DNA from: Piper betle
Lineage: Eukaryota; Streptophyta; Magnoliopsida; Piperales; Piperaceae
NCBI GenBank assembly: GCA_033002965.1
Contig: JAURVB010000092.1
Location: 93,099 to 157,098, forward strand
DNA length: 64,000 bases
Direction: 5' to 3'
Within the stretch, counting starts at the first letter, position 1. Every line of letters begins with the position of its first letter. The notes under the pieces are model-generated. The model was given only the letters and a program-made list of their open reading frames with translations, searched no databases and was not told where the DNA came from. Below, in pieces: positions 59,816 to 64,000 of this stretch. Position numbers and translations under genes: made by a program.

Positions 59816-62800
59816 CTAGCTGTCGGAGCTTCGTAGCAGTTGCAGAATGTAGAGGAAGAGGTTCAGAATGTCCAGATAGAGTGCCACAGAAGCCCATATG
59901 TAGTCATCATAGGTAAATCGTTTTATCAACTGATCTGTGTCGTAAACAAGATATGCTGAGAAGAGGAGAGCTCCAAAACCACTGTATATTGCTAACGCCA
60001 TGGATCCAAGCGGGAAAAATATCTGTTAATATGAAAAATAGTAAGCAGAATATTTAAAACTGATGGGATGACTGATACAAACCACTGATTTGTATGGTAT
60101 GAGATGCAAAACACCTATAGAAAAGCACGGATAAAAAATACGAAGATGATGGGTGAGAAGGAGTTAATTGAAAGTTAAAAAAATAAATGCTAACGGCTAG
60201 GTTGCAATATGGTTAACCTGGATAAAGCCGGTCAATACAAGGACAACGAGGCACGCAAATAGAATGGGTCCAAGGTAGCCAAAATCTTGCCCTTTCCTTG
60301 CAGCCCAGAATGTATAACCCGTTAAGGCCAAAACCACTCCTGATGTTAAGATCAAAGCCTCCAAGACTAATCTGCCTGAGAAAACAACAAAATTTTAATC
60401 TCAGTGTCATTTATAACATCGAATTCAACAAAAGATATTCCGAAAAATGTGGGCAAAAAACAGACCTTTGGTGTTAGCACAAGCAACGCCAAGTGTTATG
60501 CTCAGGCATACAGTGAATAGTCCAAGGAAAACAAAGTTGAGAGGATGCCTATGCTGGTAGTGATACAAGGGGCACAGTACTGCATAAAACTAAGTGTAAG
60601 GACGCAAGCATCATCATGAGACATCAAATTCCAGTCCACAAGAAACATTTAATTTACCAAATAACAATACAGCAAATAATTGGAAAGTTGTCCCCACGCA
60701 TTTCAAATCTAAATTGGGCACAAAAGTCTCAAACTTGGTCAAAGCCTTCTGCCGTAAGAGAAAAAGGAACGAGGCATGCCTTAGACACCTGGATTTCATT
60801 TGCAACATTGGATTTCAACTTGCCTCCAAGCATGATGTCAAATGGTTGAAAGGAAAAGGGGAAGAAATGAAAATTGTTCTGCATGTACTTCCTCACAAAC
60901 TTGTGGAAGCTTTTTTTTACAAAAAAACAAAGAAAAAAAAAGAAAAGAAGTCACTTTCCTACAAACTCCACAAGTTTCAAAATGGGAACTGATGGTAGAT
61001 AGTAATGCTGCAATTTTTAATCTTTGTACGTGTGCCTATGATTCAGCTTAGCTTTTCAAATAAAGAAAATTCATATGGGTACTCAAACCAATGAAAGAAG
61101 ATGCTATTATCAAGGTTACCAGAGAAAACCATGATTCCTTATTTAAGTGAATGATGACAGTTTATATTTAATATGAAAAGATAACATATCAGTTTATTCA
61201 AAGTGGTTCATTTTCATAACAGATTTATTGATCTATTGCCAAAATATTTTAGGGCACACCACAACCACAATTCGCCAACATGTCCGTCCCATTCATGATT
61301 GAACACATCATTGGAAAACCATCAATTAACAACCACCGTCTAGACAGCATGTGGGTCCCACAACAATGTATTCATCCGTGATTGAAGCAAATACGCTGAC
61401 AGCTTGCAAGAGTAGCATACCCAAAAAAATTTTAAGCTAATCATATGGTTGACAATCAAAGACTACCAAAGAAAGATTTTGTTAGGTAAACCTAGTCTTA
61501 ACTGGGTCCAATTCAATCTTGCAAGGGCTTTGCAACTCTTGCACACAGGATTGCATCACGACACAATGGTTAATATATTTTTAAATCCAAATCCCACTGG
61601 ATAAACCCAAACCATAACCACCCAGAGAACATTGATTGGGTCAATAATTTCAGAGTACTTGCTAATTGTAAACATGATGATCCTTCAGGTTCAAGGAGCC
61701 AATAAATGTGGGAATAAAACATGCTTCGCTAAGTTTTGTTCCACGGCCACTAGTTTTTTATACACAAAAGGGCCATCATATCTACAAATATCAAAGACAA
61801 TCTACCCATCTTTAGTAGATAAAAAGTAAATTAATTAATTTGAGAATAGTAATTCCCCCACCAAGCAATAGCAAGGTTTGGTGGTATTAGATAAGATTTT
61901 GAACCAATCTTATAGAATACGTTACCTGTTAACTAGCTAGAGTCCAGTTCAAGAATTTAGCAAATTCTTACCAACAGGGCTGTGTTGGTAACCCTACCGA
62001 TTAAGAAGATAAGAGTTGTGTTTGCACTTTGGAGTATAACAACTCTTCCAAACAATTGTCACATATTATATGCGGTGAGCGTAACTGTTTCTTCAAGTGA
62101 CATTAGTTATCATAGAAAACAGTTCATTTTCAACTTACGCGTTGAACCAACTTGAGGGGTGCTAATGGAACTGAAAAAAATGAATCTCGGATAGGTTCAG
62201 ATTTCCCTATATACAGGATATGTTGTCACCCTTATTGTCCGACACTATACCAATATACGACATAGCAAACCTTGACATCATATGATGTCATATTTCACCC
62301 CTTGCTTAGGAGGAGGGTGTGTTCTTTAAAAAGTGCATCTTCAAATAGAAGATCGACCGGATACAATACTTGCTTTTATAAATTCTAAATTCATTCCTAT
62401 ATCATAAAAAGGCTATATATGTAATTATTAGGTGCACATGTCTCTTATGGTATGGTTTAATGTATATTATAGAGCATGAAAGTTACTAAAAAAGGTAGAA
62501 AAAACTTAACAAAAAGCAAAGAAAACTCACAAATAGCATCTAATGAAATGTTCTGATCATCAAAATAAAAAATGTACAAAAAAAACAATTAATTTTTTTT
62601 AAATGACAGATTAAAAATGGCGCCTAATGTATTCCAAATAGAATTCACAAAAAATCAAGCTCATGAAACAAATTATAAATCATACAATTGTAAGAAACGG
62701 AGAAGATCATAATATGGGAAACAAATGTTAAGCAAAAAAGAAAAAGAAAAAGAAAAACCTAGATTATCATCCATTTTACAAATCTAAAACACCTCGTCAA

Positions 62801-63162
62801 TAAAATAAACAAACAAAGAACAATACAAATTGGAAACCAACAAATATTCGCAAACAAATAAGGAAATGGAGAGAGATAGAGAGAAGGGAGAGGGAGATGC
62901 GTACGGAAGAAGGGAAGGATGCCGAGGCCGAGGGCGAGGCCGGGGCTGGCGGCGAGGGCGAGGTTGAGGGGGTGTAGAGGACGGTGAAAGCGGCGACGAG
63001 GGAGGTGAGGAGGAGCTGGGCGGCGAGGATGGAGTAGACCTTGCGGATGAACGCCCAGCGCAGCTCGTTCTCGCCGAGGGAGAGGCCCGGGTAAAGGGTG
63101 CTCCCAGTGCCCTTCTCCAGGTCTACGTCCCCCTTCCCATCCAACCTCGAAAACCCGTACAT
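59816..63162 (-). CDS. LIFEGUARD/Bax-inhibitor-1-like protein, 4 exons, one frameshift in exon 1
   Basis: Exons are 63162-62905, 60579-60466, 60375-60218 and 60022-59816; introns are GT-AG. Restoring one base in exon 1 gives about 245 aa and seven hydrophobic helices, the normal LFG/TMBIM4-like architecture. Key parts are ENELRWAFIRKVYSILAAQL, LCPLYHYQHRHPLNFVFLGL, ALILTSGVVLALTGYTFWAA, VYDTDQLIKRFTYDDYIWAS and the end LQLLRSSDS. These proteins sit in ER, vacuole or other endomembranes and modulate calcium-linked cell death and defence. The first half of exon 1 (to AAFTVLYTP) and the second half (LNLALAASPGLALGLGILPF) are in different frames. The switch falls at a run of five G on the plus strand near 62970, where six are expected. 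Only the shifted frame fits the splice phase into exon 2. Sequencing error or mutation are both possible. Confidence 0.85.
60580..62904 (-). other. Large intron 1 of the LIFEGUARD-like gene
   Basis: A 2.3-kb AT-rich intron. Short open frames at 60614-61051 and 61632-61829 have no domain. No recognisable mobile element was found in it. Confidence 0.6.
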
Positions 63163-64000
63163 CTTCGACGGCGACGCCCGATCGGAGTCCTCCCCTCGCT
63201 GCTCTCGAAGAGGAGGAAAAAGGATCGGTTGGAGGAAAAAGGACAGTGGAGGGGAAGATATGCCGGTGCGGGGTTGAGTGGCAACGACTCTCGTTTGTTA
63301 TTGGTGTGCTGGAAAGTCTTGAATCAGTGCTTGAAAGTTTTTCGTTTGTAATTTAATCGCCCGAACCATGTGATCAAATACTCTGGTCGATCAATGCCAC
63401 CCAAGCCTAGCCATTAACGGTTTATAATAGTTTCAAAATTAAATGAATAGGATAAGTAGAAAAAAAGGATAAAGAAGAGGTGGGTGAAGATTTTTGGCTA
63501 AAAAATGTGGAACCAAACGGAGGGTGTTGACGATGGTTCTCCTAAAAAAAAAAAAAAAAAAAGGAGAAGAGGAGAATAAAGAAGCCGGAAAGGAAAAAAA
63601 AGAAGCGGAAGAGCCCTCCGGCAACCCCTAGCCCATTAGTGCATAGCATGTAGTGCCCCCATTACAACCCAGTTGAGAACCACTATCGGAGACAACCACC
63701 CTCAGCGAAAAACTTGCAAGAGAAGTGTTGCCTAGGGGAAGAGTACATTCACGCCAACAACTTTACCACCATTGTCCAGCTAGCCTAGGTCATCCCCGAC
63801 CATATCGTCACCTTCAACAGGTTCCCACTATTGCCAACTACAAATCCCAGTCGAGAGCCATCGGTGAAGAGTTTCTCCATCTCTGAAAAAACTTCAAGAA
63901 GTTGCTGGCCGAATTTGTGATGCGCCATCAAGCGATCACCTTCCTCCCCTTCATCCGGCCAGCCTAGGCCATCTTCGACCATGCCACTGCCTCCAAAAGA
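63163..64000. other. Upstream of LIFEGUARD-like gene; direct repeat at window end
   Basis: Probable promoter and 5' UTR of the LIFEGUARD-like gene to about 63300, then a poly-A run (63543-63562). At the end, ccagctagcctaggtcatcc (63777 onwards) recurs as ccggccagcctaggccatct (about 63955 onwards), followed by tcgaccat in each case, roughly 180 bases apart. The region beyond the window would be needed to name it. Confidence 0.4.

Overview
The window is nuclear DNA from a flowering plant. The evidence is multi-exon genes with GT-AG introns, AT-rich intergenic DNA, decayed copia and LINE retroelements, and plant-only families (DMP/DUF679, DUF1068, GATL, auxin-binding protein 1, a chloroplast RPH1-like protein). 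Very GC-rich first exons in the F-box/LRR and LIFEGUARD loci lean towards a monocot, but that is inference. No organelle, bacterial or viral gene set is present, and no rRNA or tRNA gene was recognised.

Layout. 1-445: 3' end of a DMP membrane-protein gene with a 1-nt frameshift. 3912-6025 (+): intact 4-exon RPH1-like chloroplast membrane protein. 7018-7632 (+): single B3-domain gene or gene remnant. 9482-18718 (+): auxin-binding protein ABP1, five intact exons whose introns carry a dead copia element and a second LTR pair with a gag remnant. 20784-21821 (+): DUF1068 protein. 22327-24030 (-): unrecognised coiled-coil protein, tail to tail with the DUF1068 gene. 24687-29257 (-): 16-exon PIG-W/GWT1 homologue, an ER enzyme of GPI-anchor synthesis. 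29258-34963: intergenic, with a GC-cored repeat. 34964-35988 (+): GATL glycosyltransferase pseudogene with seven lesions. 36729-37373 (-): unrecognised single-exon ORF. 38416-43749 (-): F-box/LRR gene that looks dead. 45136-48427 (+): intact 11-exon MO25-like protein. 48723-50643 (-): small four-exon gene starting 7 nt after the stop codon of an intronless 722-aa PPR gene (50651-52819, -). 53985-58357: pieces of a LINE separated by AT-rich low-complexity DNA. 59816-63162 (-): LIFEGUARD/Bax-inhibitor-like gene with one homopolymer frameshift.

The genes do not form a pathway; they are independent housekeeping and regulatory loci. Exon boundaries were derived by hand from reading phase and splice dinucleotides, with each family recalled from memory. 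No database search was run. The most interesting points are the PPR plus small-gene tandem on one strand, the F-box/LRR locus with lesions concentrated at its start and splice sites, and two repeats sharing an AT-rich / GC-core / AT-rich architecture.
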